64,000 bases of DNA from Bromus sterilis (lineage: Eukaryota; Streptophyta; Magnoliopsida; Poales; Poaceae), in assembly GCA_950022295.1 (NCBI GenBank), contig OX465600.1, positions 300,524,031 through 300,588,030 on the forward strand. The letters run 5' to 3'. Under the pieces are notes generated by a model. That model was given only the letters and a program-made list of their open reading frames with translations, was not told the origin of the DNA and did not search any database. Positions within the stretch are counted from its first letter, which is position 1. Every line of letters begins with the position of its first letter. Both the position numbers and the translations under genes were made by a program. Positions 20,303-31,995 of the stretch are shown here, piece by piece.

Positions 20303-23157
20303 CTTAATTCTTGCTCGTCCTCGAGTAGGTAAATGATAACAAGCATAATTTCTGTGGTGACATGCCACACAACCAAATAAGGACCTTTAAGTAAAGCAAT
20401 CAAAGCATGCAATTCAATTCAAGTCTTAACAAGCAAGAGTCTATATTAGCATTGACACAAGCAACAAAAGAACAAAAGGGTGCAAGAGCTCTCGCTGTCC
20501 GTGACTCGAATGTCTCCAAATGGTGTTTGCGTGCAAGCAAGGGACTGGGAAGAAAGAGAAAAAAGGTTGTTGAGAACAACTATCTACTAAAGTTTCACAC
20601 TTGGTCTCCTTTGGATTCTTATCTGGACTCGTCCCCAGACCACTAGCCAGGTACAAGTCAAACTGATCCACTCCTTTTCGATATTTTGAGCACTCATGCA
20701 ATGGATGAGCGTGAGCAAGAAAGTTGACACCTAAAAGGCGAAACAGAAAGAAGGTGGAGGAGGAAGAAAAAAAGGTGTGAAATGCTCACATCAATGAGGA
20801 CAATCATAGGCGAGAGAAGGCCATATGATAGATATGATGTGAGGAGTAGGGATTTCCATACAACGGATGCACATGTGAGCTAAAATCTCTCCAAGGGAAC
20901 TAGTGGGGGTGCATCTAACTTGCTTGCTCAAGAAGACTTAGAGCTCGTTTGAGGAGGCTCATCATTGGAATATACAAGCCAAGTTCTATAGTGTGAAGGG
21001 TCCCCACATAGCTATATGCATGATGATGATCTCTATAGAGTACAAGGGATATAAGATGAAGTACTAGTGTGGATCTCTCAAAAGGAATAGTAGTATGCCC
21101 CTTCTTTTTTTTTCTTTTTCTCTTTTATTTTTATTTTTTGGTGGCCTCAATGGCTCTTTCTTATTTAACTCTCATTTGTCCTCTTTGGGATCTTTTCCTC
21201 ACTTTAGGGGCAATACTCTATATTTTACAAGAACATAGGATATCTTTCACACTTTACAAAGGTACTCACATAAAGAAAATGTAACTATCATGATACAAAT
21301 CTATGCCTCTGCCAGGGTAGCAGGATATGCAATGATACTAGCGCGTCATGTAGCAATCATTAGGGCAAGGCCCAACTAGCATGCGGCTCATCGATTAAGC
21401 AAGTAGCATGTATGACATGAAGATCAAGTCATGAGAAGGTGGATGTTGCATGGCAATGTATCTCGGAAAGGCTATGGAAATGCCTTGTAGGTAGGTATGG
21501 TGGCTGTTTTGAGGAAAGATATAAGGAGGCTTATGATGACAGAGCATATCATGCCAAGGGTTTGGATGCACCGGCGAAGTGTGCGCCAACTCTCGAGGTG
21601 AGAAAGGGCAATGCACGGTACCGAAGAGGCTAGAAAAAGTATAGGTGGGTGGAAGTGTCAACTTTCGAATACTCACATTAGTCCGAAGAACTCATGCACT
21701 TATTATCGGTAACTCTCAATCTAATCAGGAGGTTCACAAAGCGACAGGTACCCCGAGGAGGAGTGTATGGAGGTTTGGTTATCCTTGCGCATCCTCGACT
21801 CATGGTACGTGAGTGTACTCTAATATTCGAACCCTACAGAGGTTAGTGATCCATCTAGTAGCTAGAGTTCTCAACAGGGGTTTTTTGGTTTTCGAAAAAC
21901 ACACGGATTGCCAAAAATACGACATCTATCACTAATAGGCAAGAGCTCTTGACACCATAAGTTCAAACATTACTCTAGTCAATACCTCAAAACTATTGCA
22001 AGTTACTACTACAAAGAGAAAAGCAACTTTAACTACCTACTTTCAGTCAAGACACAGAACTCAGTGTAACAGGCAAACTCTCTAACAAGGTAAAACATGC
22101 AACCTATAGAAAGTTCAACCTAAGACAAAAGAAAAACTCTAGAAAAACTAAAGCACTACAACTAAACAGAACAACAACTAAGAAAAGAAAAAGAATAGCT
22201 CACAGCTAAAAGGATAAGCATGCAAATCCTATGAGGAGTTCTAGTTCAAGCGGAGCGTGAATCTCTCCCACACAAAAGAGTAAGTTGGGGTCTAACTTGT
22301 TACTACAACAAATAAATCAAAACAAACCTAGAAAAGTAAAGAGCGAGACGCTCCAAGCAAAGCACATAACGCATGAATTGATAAAAATATAGTGCAACGA
22401 GGGACAAACTGATGATTGTTGATGAAGAAGGGGATGCATCGGGGGCATCCCCAAGCTTAGACGCTTGAGTGTTATTGAATATTTATTGGGGGTGCACATG
22501 GGCATCCCCAAGCTTGAGCGTTTGACACTCCTGAATCTGTTTTCATCACCTTCCATCGCGCACTTGAAAACTCCCTTCATACATAACTCATTGTAGGCTG
22601 ATTAGAGAGGTTAGTACCCTAATAAAAATAATTTTCCTCTACTGCAAATAAAGATTTCCAGGAAGAGCTACTGTTTCTCAAGATTGCCAAAAAGTTTTTT
22701 CAAAGAAAAAGAAAGCTTAAGGTTTGCAAAAGTAAGGAGAGACAAAACGTGGCAGAATCTGTGAAAAACAGAACAACAGATAGAAACAAAATTTTTAGGG
22801 GTACTTTTGCAACTCAAATAAAAAAACTCAGAACATAAGGAAGTTTCGTAATTGTATAGAGCACGCTGTGTAAAAAATTCAGCTCAAAAAGATGAACTGG
22901 GATTTTCTCTGATTTTTCTAGTCACAAGGACAGAATCTGTTTTCTGGACAGCATGTCACAACTTTTACTTCCCTTGCCTATGAGGCTAAACTTGGCACAA
23001 AGCTTGAAAAGTAAAGATACAATTACGTTTCTACAGTAGTAACAATCATCAAGACCACTAAGAACAGAACAAAAGCAAAAAGAAAAACCTAAATTCGTTG
23101 CGGGCTGCCTCCCGAAAGCGCTTCTTTAGAGCCATTAGCTAGGCTTAAAGCAGAAGA
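20303..23157 (-). other. Noncoding internal region of family B element
   Basis: About 2.9 kb between protease and purine tract, where pol would normally be. I see only scattered short frames. Direct repeats of CATCCCCAAGCTT at 22441-22512 resemble the purine-tract region and may be old duplications of it. Confidence 0.65.
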
Positions 23158-23624
23158 TCAAGTCTTTTCAAGAGAATAACTAGCCCGTGTGACGGACTCA
23201 AAAGGTAACTTAATCTTTTTCCTAGGGAAATGTTCCATCCCTTTCTTGAGAGGGAATTGGAATTTGATAGTTCCCTCTTTCATGTCAATGATAGCACCAA
23301 CTGTGCGAAGAAAGGGACGCCCCAAAATAATTGGACAAGAGGGCTCACACTCAATGTCCATAATAGTGAAATCAACGGGAACATAATTGTCATTGACAAT
23401 GATAAGAACATCGTCGATCTTCCCCAAAGGTTTCTTTACGGAAGAATCAACAAGACGAACACAAAAAGAACAAGGATCAAAAGGTTTCAATTCAAGCATA
23501 TCATACATTCTTTTGGGCATAACAAAGGTACTTGCTCCAACATCACAAAGAGCATAACAAGAGAAGTTATTCAATTTAATTTTTATCATAGGATCCCAAC
23601 CATCTTCTAGCTTCCTAGGTATGG
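23158..23624 (-). CDS. Aspartic protease of family B gypsy element
   Basis: The frame contains YALCDVGASTFVMP (the D-x-G motif of the retropepsin) and ILGRPFLRTVGAIID, the second conserved block. An in-phase stretch upstream of the Met at 23589 (LEASIPRKLEDGWDP) continues from gag but is offset by one base from it. The protein ends at 23158 with no link to a reverse transcriptase, so the element codes at most gag and protease. Confidence 0.8.
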
Positions 23625-23630
23625 AGGCTT

Positions 23631-25229
23631 CTAGTCTAAGCTTCTCCTCCCTAATTTGATTAGAGCATTGGTGATATGCTCTGTGAAGGCAAGATTGAGT
23701 GTGCTAGTGTGGGGGTCTCTAGACATATTGTGTAGGAAACCAATAACTTCTGGTAAAATGCAGTTGTCAAAGTCTAAGTCACTACTATCTACCAAGGAAG
23801 TAGTGATATCATTTAAGCTCACTTGGTTGAAATCCTCTATGTTCATAGAGGTTTCCTCTTCTAAGGTTGAGGTGGTAGCATCACCATTAATAGGTCCAGT
23901 GGGACTAGGGGTGTGATGGGTGCTAATAGTTCGGACATCCTCAACTACTTGGATAGTGGCTACTGTGTGGTAGGTAGGAAGGCTATTAATTCTCTCTTCT
24001 TCCTTGGGTACAACTTCGGGTTTAGCTGCCATTTGGTTTATCAAGGTAGATTGGGTATGAGACATGTTTGAAACATAAGTCTCGATGGCAGTGAGTCTAG
24101 TTTGGAGACTGGAGATGTCACCGTTCAGGCTCTCAAGCTGTTTGCTAATGTTTTGCAGGATAGAGGAGTGCTCATCTAATTGTCTAGAAAAGGCCTTGTT
24201 TTGTTCAAACTGAGTGTGCATATAGTTTTTGGTGGCCTTTTCTATTTCTACAAGTTTCTCATAGCTGGGCAGGTCTTTTTCCCTATAGTTCTGGCTGTAG
24301 GAGTTGCTGGTGGTAGGATAAGTGTTGTTCCCATAGTTGTTGGATGGGAAAGGCCTAGGATTGTTGCTACCAAAGTTACTCCTATAAGCATTATTGTTGA
24401 AGTTGTTTCTAGAGACAAAATTAACATCTACTTGCTCCCGAGCAACCAAAAATTTTAAAGGAACATCTTGAGGATCAATAGAGGGTTGCTTGGTAAGTAG
24501 ATACATGATAAGGTCAACCTTTTCATTTAAAGAGGAGATCTCCTCGACAGAGTTTACCTTCTTACCGGTTGGAGATCTCTCGGTGTGCCATTGCGAGTAA
24601 TTCAGAATCATCTCATCTAGTAGCTTTGTGGCAGCACCAAGCGTGGTTGACATAAAAGTTCCTCCCGCGGCCGAATCTAACAGGTTCCGCGAGGTGAAGT
24701 TCAAGCCTGCATAAAAAGTCTGGATAACCATCCAGGTAGTCAGTCCATGTGTGGGGCAGTTCTTGACAAGCGTCTTCATACGTTCCCAAGCCTAGGCAAC
24801 GTGTTCATTATCCAATTGCCTGAAATTCATAATGTTACTCCGCAATTGAATAATTTTAGCAGGGGGATAGTACTTCCCTATAAAAGCATCTTTGCATTTG
24901 CTCCAAGAATCGATATCGTTCTTGGGCAAAGATTGTAGCCACTCCTTGGCTCTTCCTCTCAAAGAGAAAGGAAAAAGCTTCAGCTTGACGATGTCTCCAT
25001 CCACTTCCTTGTACCTTTGCATGTCGCAGAGCTCGATAAAGTTGTTTAGGTGCAAGGCAGCATCTTCTCCTGCTCCTGAGAATTGATCTTTCATAACAAG
25101 GTTAAGCAGAGCAGGTTTAATCTCATAAGAAGGTGCTGAAGTGGCAGGTGGAGCAATAGGAGTGCAGATAAAGTCACTGTTGTTGTGACTAGTGAAGTCA
25201 CACAACTTAGTGTTTCCATTGGAACCCAT
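23631..25229 (-). pseudogene. Gag of family B gypsy element
   Basis: It starts at the ATG at 25229 (MGSNGNTKLCDF) and covers the retrotransposon gag domain with LHLNNFIELC, FPFSLRGRAKEWL and YYPPAKIIQLR. An in-frame TAG stands for Gln in HVAQAWERM (24790). The second part (24779-23631) holds LNFTSRNLLDSAAGG, a low-complexity Asn-rich linker and a predicted coiled coil (KQLESLNGDISSLQTRLT). No zinc knuckle is visible. One point mutation separates it from an open frame of about 530 residues, then a frameshift leads to protease. Confidence 0.85.
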
Positions 25230-25357
25230 AGTAGTAGCAGGTATTTTTGGTATTTTTGATTAAGGACACAAAAGTAAAAAAACTGAAAGGTAAACTAACA
25301 AGACTAAAAAGCAAAGGTAAAAGATAGTGTGCAACTCCCCTATCTTGTAGACTTGAG

Positions 25358-25375
25358 TCCCCGACAACGGCGCCA
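25358..25375 (-). other. Primer binding site, tRNA-Asp type
   Basis: The plus strand reads TCCCCGACAACGGCGCCA; one difference from the plant tRNA-Asp 3' end. It lies 10 bases inside the 5' LTR. Confidence 0.85.
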
Positions 25376-25385
25376 GAAATTTGCT

Positions 25386-27025
25386 TGATGGCTTCTCGCC
25401 CCTCGTTGGTTACCCCAAGTGGAAGGTTTGAGATGCAGTGCAACAACAAGTTTCCCTCGGTGAAGATACCAAGGTTATCGAACTAGTAAGACTCAGGAGA
25501 TACAAGTAGGTGGCAACGTCGCCAGAAATTGCTTCCTGACTAAGGTGTTGTTGTGGACCTGCACACAACAACAAATAACTTTGCTCCCAACGAGTACAGA
25601 GGAGTTGTCAATTCCTCCGGCCTTGTCGTTTACAAAGGATCAATGCAAGAGATAAAAGATGCAAAGGAAAGTAAAAGCTGAAAGTAAATTAAGGGTGTGA
25701 ACAATAATGTGAAGATGGACCGGGGTCCCGTGATTTTCACTAGTGATGTCTCTCTCCCAAAAGACGATAAAAGTGCTAGCGAGGTAAACAAATCACAGTT
25801 GGGCAATTGACAGGATTATGAAGGCACCGCAATGCTAACTATGCTGCAAAGAAAGGAAGGGCTCAAAAGCAATGGGAAGTACGCCAAGGTAAGTAGACCG
25901 AAATCCATCTGCATCTACTACGAATCATCCACCTTGAGATATCTATCCAGAACATCTCGCTGGTATTAAGTTGCGAATCCCACCCAAAGTGTAAACTCAA
26001 AGCAACAGACAACTGCAGTAAAAGAACTTTGCGTAAAGTGAACAATCCTTGCACCCGCAGGTACAAGCACCGTTGTTTTATCCTTGGTGGCAACAACACA
26101 TCCCCTAGTCTCATGTTTCTGTCACTCAAGCTAGACATCAAGGGGCTGAACCCACAATCGAGCATAACGCTCTCTCTTGGAGTTGCAAATAAAATACTTG
26201 GCCAAAGCAAACACTGCAACGGAGAACATGCAAGAATTTACTCAAGAACAAAATATAAAAGAGAAGAACCAAATATATTACTCATCACAATCTAAACATA
26301 GTCTCATAATCCATCAGATCCCAACAAACTCAGCATAGCAACAGCAGAAATTACATAGATGCCTCGATCATGTGAAGCATCTCACGAGGACTCAAAAGTG
26401 GAAGCACAAAGAGGGGAGAGATAGATCACATAGCTACTGGTCACGGACCCATGGTCCAAGGGAAACTACTCACGGTACATACGGGAGGCGTCCATGGCCA
26501 TGGATGGTCTCCCGGAGGGGGTTCCTCCTCCCGGCAGGGTGTCGGGGCAGCTTCTCCAGGCAGCCCCGATCTAGAAACGGCGGCGGCGGCGGTACAGAGG
26601 CGAGTCCGTGGAAAAGAGATCGATATTTGGGGTTTCCACCCCGAGGGGTAAATATAGGCGAAGGGGGGCATCGAGGGGACCCACGAGGAAGTCAGGAGGG
26701 TCCCTTGCGCGGCCCAGGGTGGGGCCGCGCCACCTGCCCTCCTGGCTGCCTGGTGGTGGCCCCCCTTCCCTCTCTTGGTGATTCCGGAAGCTTCTGTTGC
26801 GCTGATTTTTTATATATTTTCCCGGAATTTTTGGAGCACTTTTAATTGCCGGAAAACCTGAAATACAAAAACAGCAGAAAACAGAAGCTGGCAACTGGGT
26901 ACACTGAGTTAATAGGTTAGTCCAAATAGGTTCAAAAGTGTATGAAAGTTTAAGCAAAACATGGAAAAGTCACACAAAACATGCATGGAGCAAGCAGAAA
27001 TTATAGATACGTTTGTGACGTATCA
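25386..27025 (-). repeat. 5' LTR of family B element
   Basis: It ends TGACGTATCA at 27025 next to CCATA. It matches the 3' LTR closely over all 1640 bp by eye, consistent with a fairly recent insertion. Confidence 0.92.
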
Positions 27026-27030
27026 CCATA

Positions 27031-28239
27031 CTCCGCCAAGTAATATGTATTGTGTTGATAAGTGTTGGTGGGTGGATCAATGCTAGTACACCTTCTAGAC
27101 TAAGATAAGTGTACTCTTATGATTACACACCTTGTAAGCATCCGCAAATACAAGGTAGTAATTAAGGCATAAGCCTAACCACAGCATTATGATCAAGGAT
27201 CCATAACTCCCTTGTGCAAAAGTGTGCGAACTGGGGTTCAGGTTTCTGTCACTCCGGCAACCCACCATAAGCATCCTTTATGCACAATGTATTCCTCTAG
27301 GCCCATGAAAGGTGAAGTGTTAAGTGTTTGACTCACATAACACCACTAGAGAAATAACAACACAACTTAAGTATCAAACAATACATAACACTTCAACATC
27401 ATATGACTACTAACAACTAGACTTCTCCCATGTTCTCAAGAACTAAAGTAACTTCTCACAAGACATAAAAGAGATCATGATCAGAGGTGATAGATGGGTG
27501 GCAAACAAGCTGGACACAATGATATTTCTCCAACACAACTCAATAGCATTCACCACAAATTAGTAATCAACACCAACAGAGTAGAGAGGATAGATAGTAT
27601 GGATTACAACACAAGTTGCAATTGTGAGATGAGATGGGATGGAGATGGATATGGTGCTCATGTTGGGGATGATGTTGATGATGATCTCGATGATCCCCGT
27701 GACGATGATGATGATGATGATGGCGACGATCTCCCCTTCCGGGAGGTGATCTCCCCGGCGGAATCTGCCCGCCGGAGATGGATTTTCTCCTCTGTAGGTT
27801 TCCGCCCCGTGGCGACGGCGAAACACGGAAACTCTTCTGTTTTCAGGGTTTCTACCCCAGGGGGGTCTTATAGGCGAGAGGGGCCACCGAGGGGGGCCAC
27901 CAGGCATCCAGGAGGGTGCCTGGCGCGGCCAGGAGGGGGGCCGCGCCAGGCACCCTTCTGTCTGCCTGGTGGGTCCCCTCACCTCCATCCTCGGTGATCC
28001 CCAGTCAATCTTCATAAAAACACTCCCCGTAAATTTTCATCGCATTTGGACTTGATCTGATTCAGCAACTTGGTGTCCACTTTTCACCGCTGAATTCTGG
28101 TTCTGTTGCTTCGGCACCGGAAAGTTGTAAACTGTGTAAAACATGACAAAACAACATAAGAACAATACTTTAAAGTGGAATATATCAATGAATAGGATAA
28201 AATTACAATATAAAATAGTGATGCATTTTGGACGTATCA
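27031..28239 (-). repeat. 3' LTR of family A element, proximal part
   Basis: This continues the 3' LTR after the nested family B element. With 18304-18650 it totals about 1556 bp, against 1540 bp for the 5' LTR at 39916-41455. It contains a run of GAT repeats (27650-27725), a perfect 17-bp GC-rich hairpin (27914-27955) and ends GACGTATCA at 28239. The open frames on both strands at 27494-28015 are properties of this LTR and not genes. Confidence 0.9.
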
Positions 28240-28250
28240 ACTCCCCCAAG
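28240..28250 (-). other. Polypurine tract of family A element
   Basis: On the element strand it reads CTTGGGGGAGT directly before the 3' LTR start TGATACGTCC. It is the expected plus-strand priming site. Confidence 0.75.
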
Positions 28251-29825
28251 CTTAGACCTCGCTTGTCCCCAAGCGATTGCTAAGCTCGGTAAACCTGTCC
28301 ACAAGTTTAGATAGTGAAGCGTCGATAAAAGAATACGGACAAGAAGCATCAAGATTTCTCACCAAACTGAAGCATCCTCAACAGCAACCTCAACTCATAA
28401 GGTCCTTATGAGAAAGTAGTAACAATTATAACAAAGTAGGACCTGGAAAACTCATCAAATCATGGCAAACATAGCCTTGGTCAAGGAACAACTAATAACT
28501 TTTACTTTTTCTCTTTCACTTATAATGGAACCAGTTGAAGCTTTGGAAAGAACATGTTATCAGTCAAGAAGTGCACATGTTAACACAAAGGAAGATGTTT
28601 ACTAAGCATAAGCTTTTGCAAACAACTCACTTATCAAAAGATAATGTCAACAAAGATGTAACATGCTAACTTTCAATGCAGCTTTGTATGCAAGAATCTT
28701 TATTAACATCAAGTGTCTGTTCTCTCTCAAGAAGGAAGGAAGTAGGAAGGACTGACTCAGCACAAAATAAAGGATAAACCCCGTACAAAAGGGTAAGCAG
28801 GGAAAACTCATGTGCCATCTCTAGATCAAACAGAATAAAAACAGGCCTTTGGGAGGTGCATGATTCGTCAACGACTGCTGATAGATAACTCACTCACTTC
28901 ATGATTTGGACAAGTTTCGAGGAACGACTACCATGGGGGACGATCACATCCCCTTAAATTCCTTTGTTTATCACTCATAAATGGGCGAGGGAACTTGTGC
29001 GTTAGTATTTATCTTTTACGAGCTGGGCACTCATGCCAGTCCCTTCTCGTATTAGGGGTTTGCAGATAAGGCATGCAATCCCAAGATAAAACTTGTCCAA
29101 ATTAATAAGATCATGGGTTACCCACCACTTCCTCATGAGCTGAATCAGTGGCACAAAACAGAAGATTTTGAACATCTAGAGATAGCACATAAATTATATA
29201 CTTTAGGAGTGGTAGTGGAATACCACAAATAGGAAGGTATGGTGGACTCAAGTGGAAGATGTTGGTTTCAGGGTATGGAAGTACAAGAAGAATTCCGCTT
29301 AGTACAGAGTTTTGGCTAGCAAGGATTTGAGAGACCAGACAATTGATGACAACTTAGATGCAAACAATACAAAGCATAAACATTAAAACTAGCATGAAAC
29401 ATCAAGTTGTCTTCCTTGTCAACATAACACTTCAAGCATAATAACACAAAGGTTTTGGCTATGTCGCTACTTTGAGAAAAACATGCTTGTTGTTATGACC
29501 AAATCTATACTTGCCAAAATTTAAATAAAGTTTTCGAAGCCATACATGATATAAGGTCAATACTCATCATAAGAATCAGCTCATAATGTCGATTGCGTGA
29601 AGAGAATACCGAGTGCAGCGAAGAAACCAATAAACTTCTCATTAATATTCCTTCATAGACGACCCCACACTCACGGATACAAAGCTCTCCACAAAAGGAG
29701 TGATAGACCTCAAAGCAACACCTATTTCATAAAGTAACTTCCCTAGACATGATACGACTCTACTTGACTCCTAAAGACAAAGATAAAGATAAAGATACCC
29801 GACACTCCCCCAAGCTTGGAACAAG
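28251..29825 (-). other. Noncoding 3' internal region of family A element
   Basis: About 1.6 kb between the third ORF and the purine tract, with no open frame of interest. It lies inside the element, so its lack of genes is expected. Confidence 0.7.
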
Positions 29826-30380
29826 CTAAGGGGATGCCATTACCCGAGGAGTTTTACTCCTCATTCTTCTTCTTGTTGGGGTTGAACATGTTTTCCCTGG
29901 CGAAGCGCTTCCACGGTAAAGGTTCTCCGGTCTCGAAGGACATCTTAGTCTCCCGGATCCTGTACTCAGTAGCCAAACCCATGCTTGAATCTCATAGAGC
30001 TTTTCTTCTAGTGCGGCCAAAATTGTAAGCATCTCCTTTTTCTCCTTCTTGTGGAAAACCTTTAACTCGTTCATCATGTCGAAGTGGTCTTCAACATTAC
30101 GCTCCACCATCTTGTTGTACTTGATGACCTCTTGTTCCATCTCCTTCAGCCTCTCTTCGATTCTCCCTTCTTCGACTGGTCCCTCCAGATCTTCCTTGTG
30201 GAGAACACCGTCCTCCACATGAAGGACCTGGGGGTGCTTCCTCACCTCTGCGAGGTAAGGGTTGATGACGTTTACGATGAACTTGTCCTTGGGGGAAGGG
30301 AAGCCATGACACCTAGATCTGCTGAAAGTTTTCCTGGCAGAAACAGACCGAGAAAGAAAACACACGAAATCGCGAGATAC
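29826..30380 (-). CDS. Third ORF of family A gypsy element, coiled-coil protein
   Basis: This frame lies downstream of integrase, where Athila-type elements often carry an extra ORF. The readable part begins around CHGFPSPKDKFIVNVINPYL and continues to a charged stretch (EERLKEMEQEVIKYNKMVERNVEDHFDMM..., written here only in part) with heptad-like hydrophobic spacing, predicted coiled coil. There is no signal peptide or membrane segment in what I can see, so it does not look like an envelope protein. The open frame extends upstream to 30476, but there is no convincing start codon, and the C-terminal part after about 29990 is low in similarity to anything known to me. Function unknown. Confidence 0.45.
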   Translation of the reverse strand, partial: VSRDFVCFLSRSVSARKTFSRSRCHGFPSPKDKFIVNVINPYLAEVRKHPQVLHVEDGVLHKEDLEGPVEEGRIEERLKEMEQEVIKYNKMVERNVEDHFDMMNELKVFHKKEKKEMLTILAALEEKLYEIQAWVWLLSTGSGRLRCPSRPENLYRGSASPGKTCSTPTRRRMRSKTPRVMASP

Positions 30381-30630
30381 GGTGCCGGGACTATCCGGGC
30401 AAATATATAGCAAAAATTTCTGCAACAGAAGGAAGGTTTCAAGCCTAGGTGGAGTCGAAGTCAGAGTCCAGGGCACCCAGGAGGGTGCCTGGCGCGGCCA
30501 GGAGGGGGGCCGCGCCAGGAGGCCTCCTGGGCCCCTTGGAGCTCCTCTCCGGCTCCACTCGAGCTTGGAATTTTCCTAATTTTGCAAGAACTTTGAAAAG
30601 TAATCTTTTATTGACGTTCGCGGTGTTTTC

Positions 30631-31944
30631 TTACCATAATTCATACCTTTTATTATTCTGCTCCTGCCGGAGTCTAAAACTGGCTGCAACATGTTCTTCG
30701 TGAGTCTTTGTATATATCATGTTTGCATTCACATCGATTGGATCACCTGCCATATAATGTTTGAGTCTTTGTCCATTCACAACTTGAGGTTTGGTGCCTT
30801 CGAAATTATTGATCTTGATTGCACCAGACCGATATACTTCTTTGATATGAAAAGGTCCTTCCCATCTGGAAAGTATTTTACCTGGAGAAAACCTGAAACG
30901 AGATCTAAACAACAAAACTTTATCACCAACATTAAATTCTCGTTTCAGAATTCTTTTATCGTGCCACTTCTTTACCTTTTCCTTGAACATTTTAGCGCTC
31001 TCGTAAGCTTCACTCCTCCATTCATCTAGAGAAGTCAAGTTCATGATACGCTTTTCACCAGCTAAGTTTGGGTCAGCATTTAGCTCTCTGGCAGCCCAGA
31101 AAGCCTTTTCCTCTAACTCTAATGGTAAATGGCAAGCCTTGCCATAGACCATTTTATACAGAGACATGCCCATGGGGTTTTTGTAAGCAGTTATATACGC
31201 TCACAAAGCATCTCCTAACTTCTTTGACCAGTCCTTTCTAGAACTGTTTACTGTCTTCTGTAAGATCAACTTGATCTCCCTATTGGTGAGCTCAACTTGC
31301 CCACTAGTTTGAGGGTGGTACGGTGATGCAATCCTATGATTGACATCGTACTTGGCTAGAGCTTTCCTAAAATCTCCATGCGTGAAGTGTGACCCTCCAT
31401 CTGTCATGAGGTACCTTGGTACTCCAAACCTAGGAAAAATTACATCCTTGAGCATTTTCAAAGATGTCTTGTGATCAGCACTCTCAGTGGGGATTGCTTC
31501 AACCCACTTGGTTACATAATCAACAACAACTAAGATGTGTGTGTACTTGTGTGAAGGAGGAAAATGACCCATAAAATCAAAACCCCAGCAATCGAAAGGT
31601 TCGATCACTAGTGAGTAATTCATAGGCATCTTATTTCTCCTGCTAATGTTACCAACTCTCTGACACTTATGACAAGATAGAACGTACCTTCGGGCGTCCT
31701 TAAAAAGAGTAGGCCAATAAAAACCTGATTGTAAAACTTTATGTGCGGTCCTTTCACCGGCATGATGTCCTCCATAGGGACTATCGTGACATTGTCGAAG
31801 AATGTCCTGCTGCTCGTGCTCCGGTATACACCTTCTTACGATCCCGTCTGCACCTTCTTTGTAAAGATGTGGATCATCCCAAAAGTAGTGCCTCAAATCC
31901 GTGAAGAATTTCTTCCTCTGCAGAAATGTAAAACCTGGAGGCAA
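30631..31944 (-). pseudogene. Gypsy integrase (family A)
   Basis: The zinc-binding HHCC region (H...H near SPYGGHHAGE, then CHKCQ) is followed by the catalytic core with aspartates in FDFMGHF and MTDGGSHF and the glutamate in QVELTNREIK. A TGA then replaces the tryptophan expected in DALWAY at about 31200, and the frame resumes with the GKACHLP region and a C-terminal domain (SRWEGPFHIKEVY) ending at 30631. Integrase would join the DNA copy to the host chromosome. The frame upstream of 31944 is also broken by a TAA after AIVKV (about 31995). Confidence 0.9.
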
Positions 31945-31995
31945 AAACTTTGCAACGATAAAATTAGCATAATCTGCAAACCAAGGGTCGGAATG

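Larger units (their letters stand above)
18651..27025 (-). mobile_element. Complete gypsy element, family B, gag-protease only
   Basis: An 8375-bp element with 1641- and 1640-bp LTRs (18651-20291, 25386-27025), duplication CCATA (18646-18650 and 27026-27030), tRNA-Asp primer site at 25358-25375 and purine tract at 20292-20302. It sits inside the family A 3' LTR. The internal region codes gag and an aspartic protease, but 20303-23157 has no reverse transcriptase or integrase. Size, LTR length and lack of pol recall the Triticeae Sabrina family; name not verified. It would depend on another element for movement. Confidence 0.92.
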
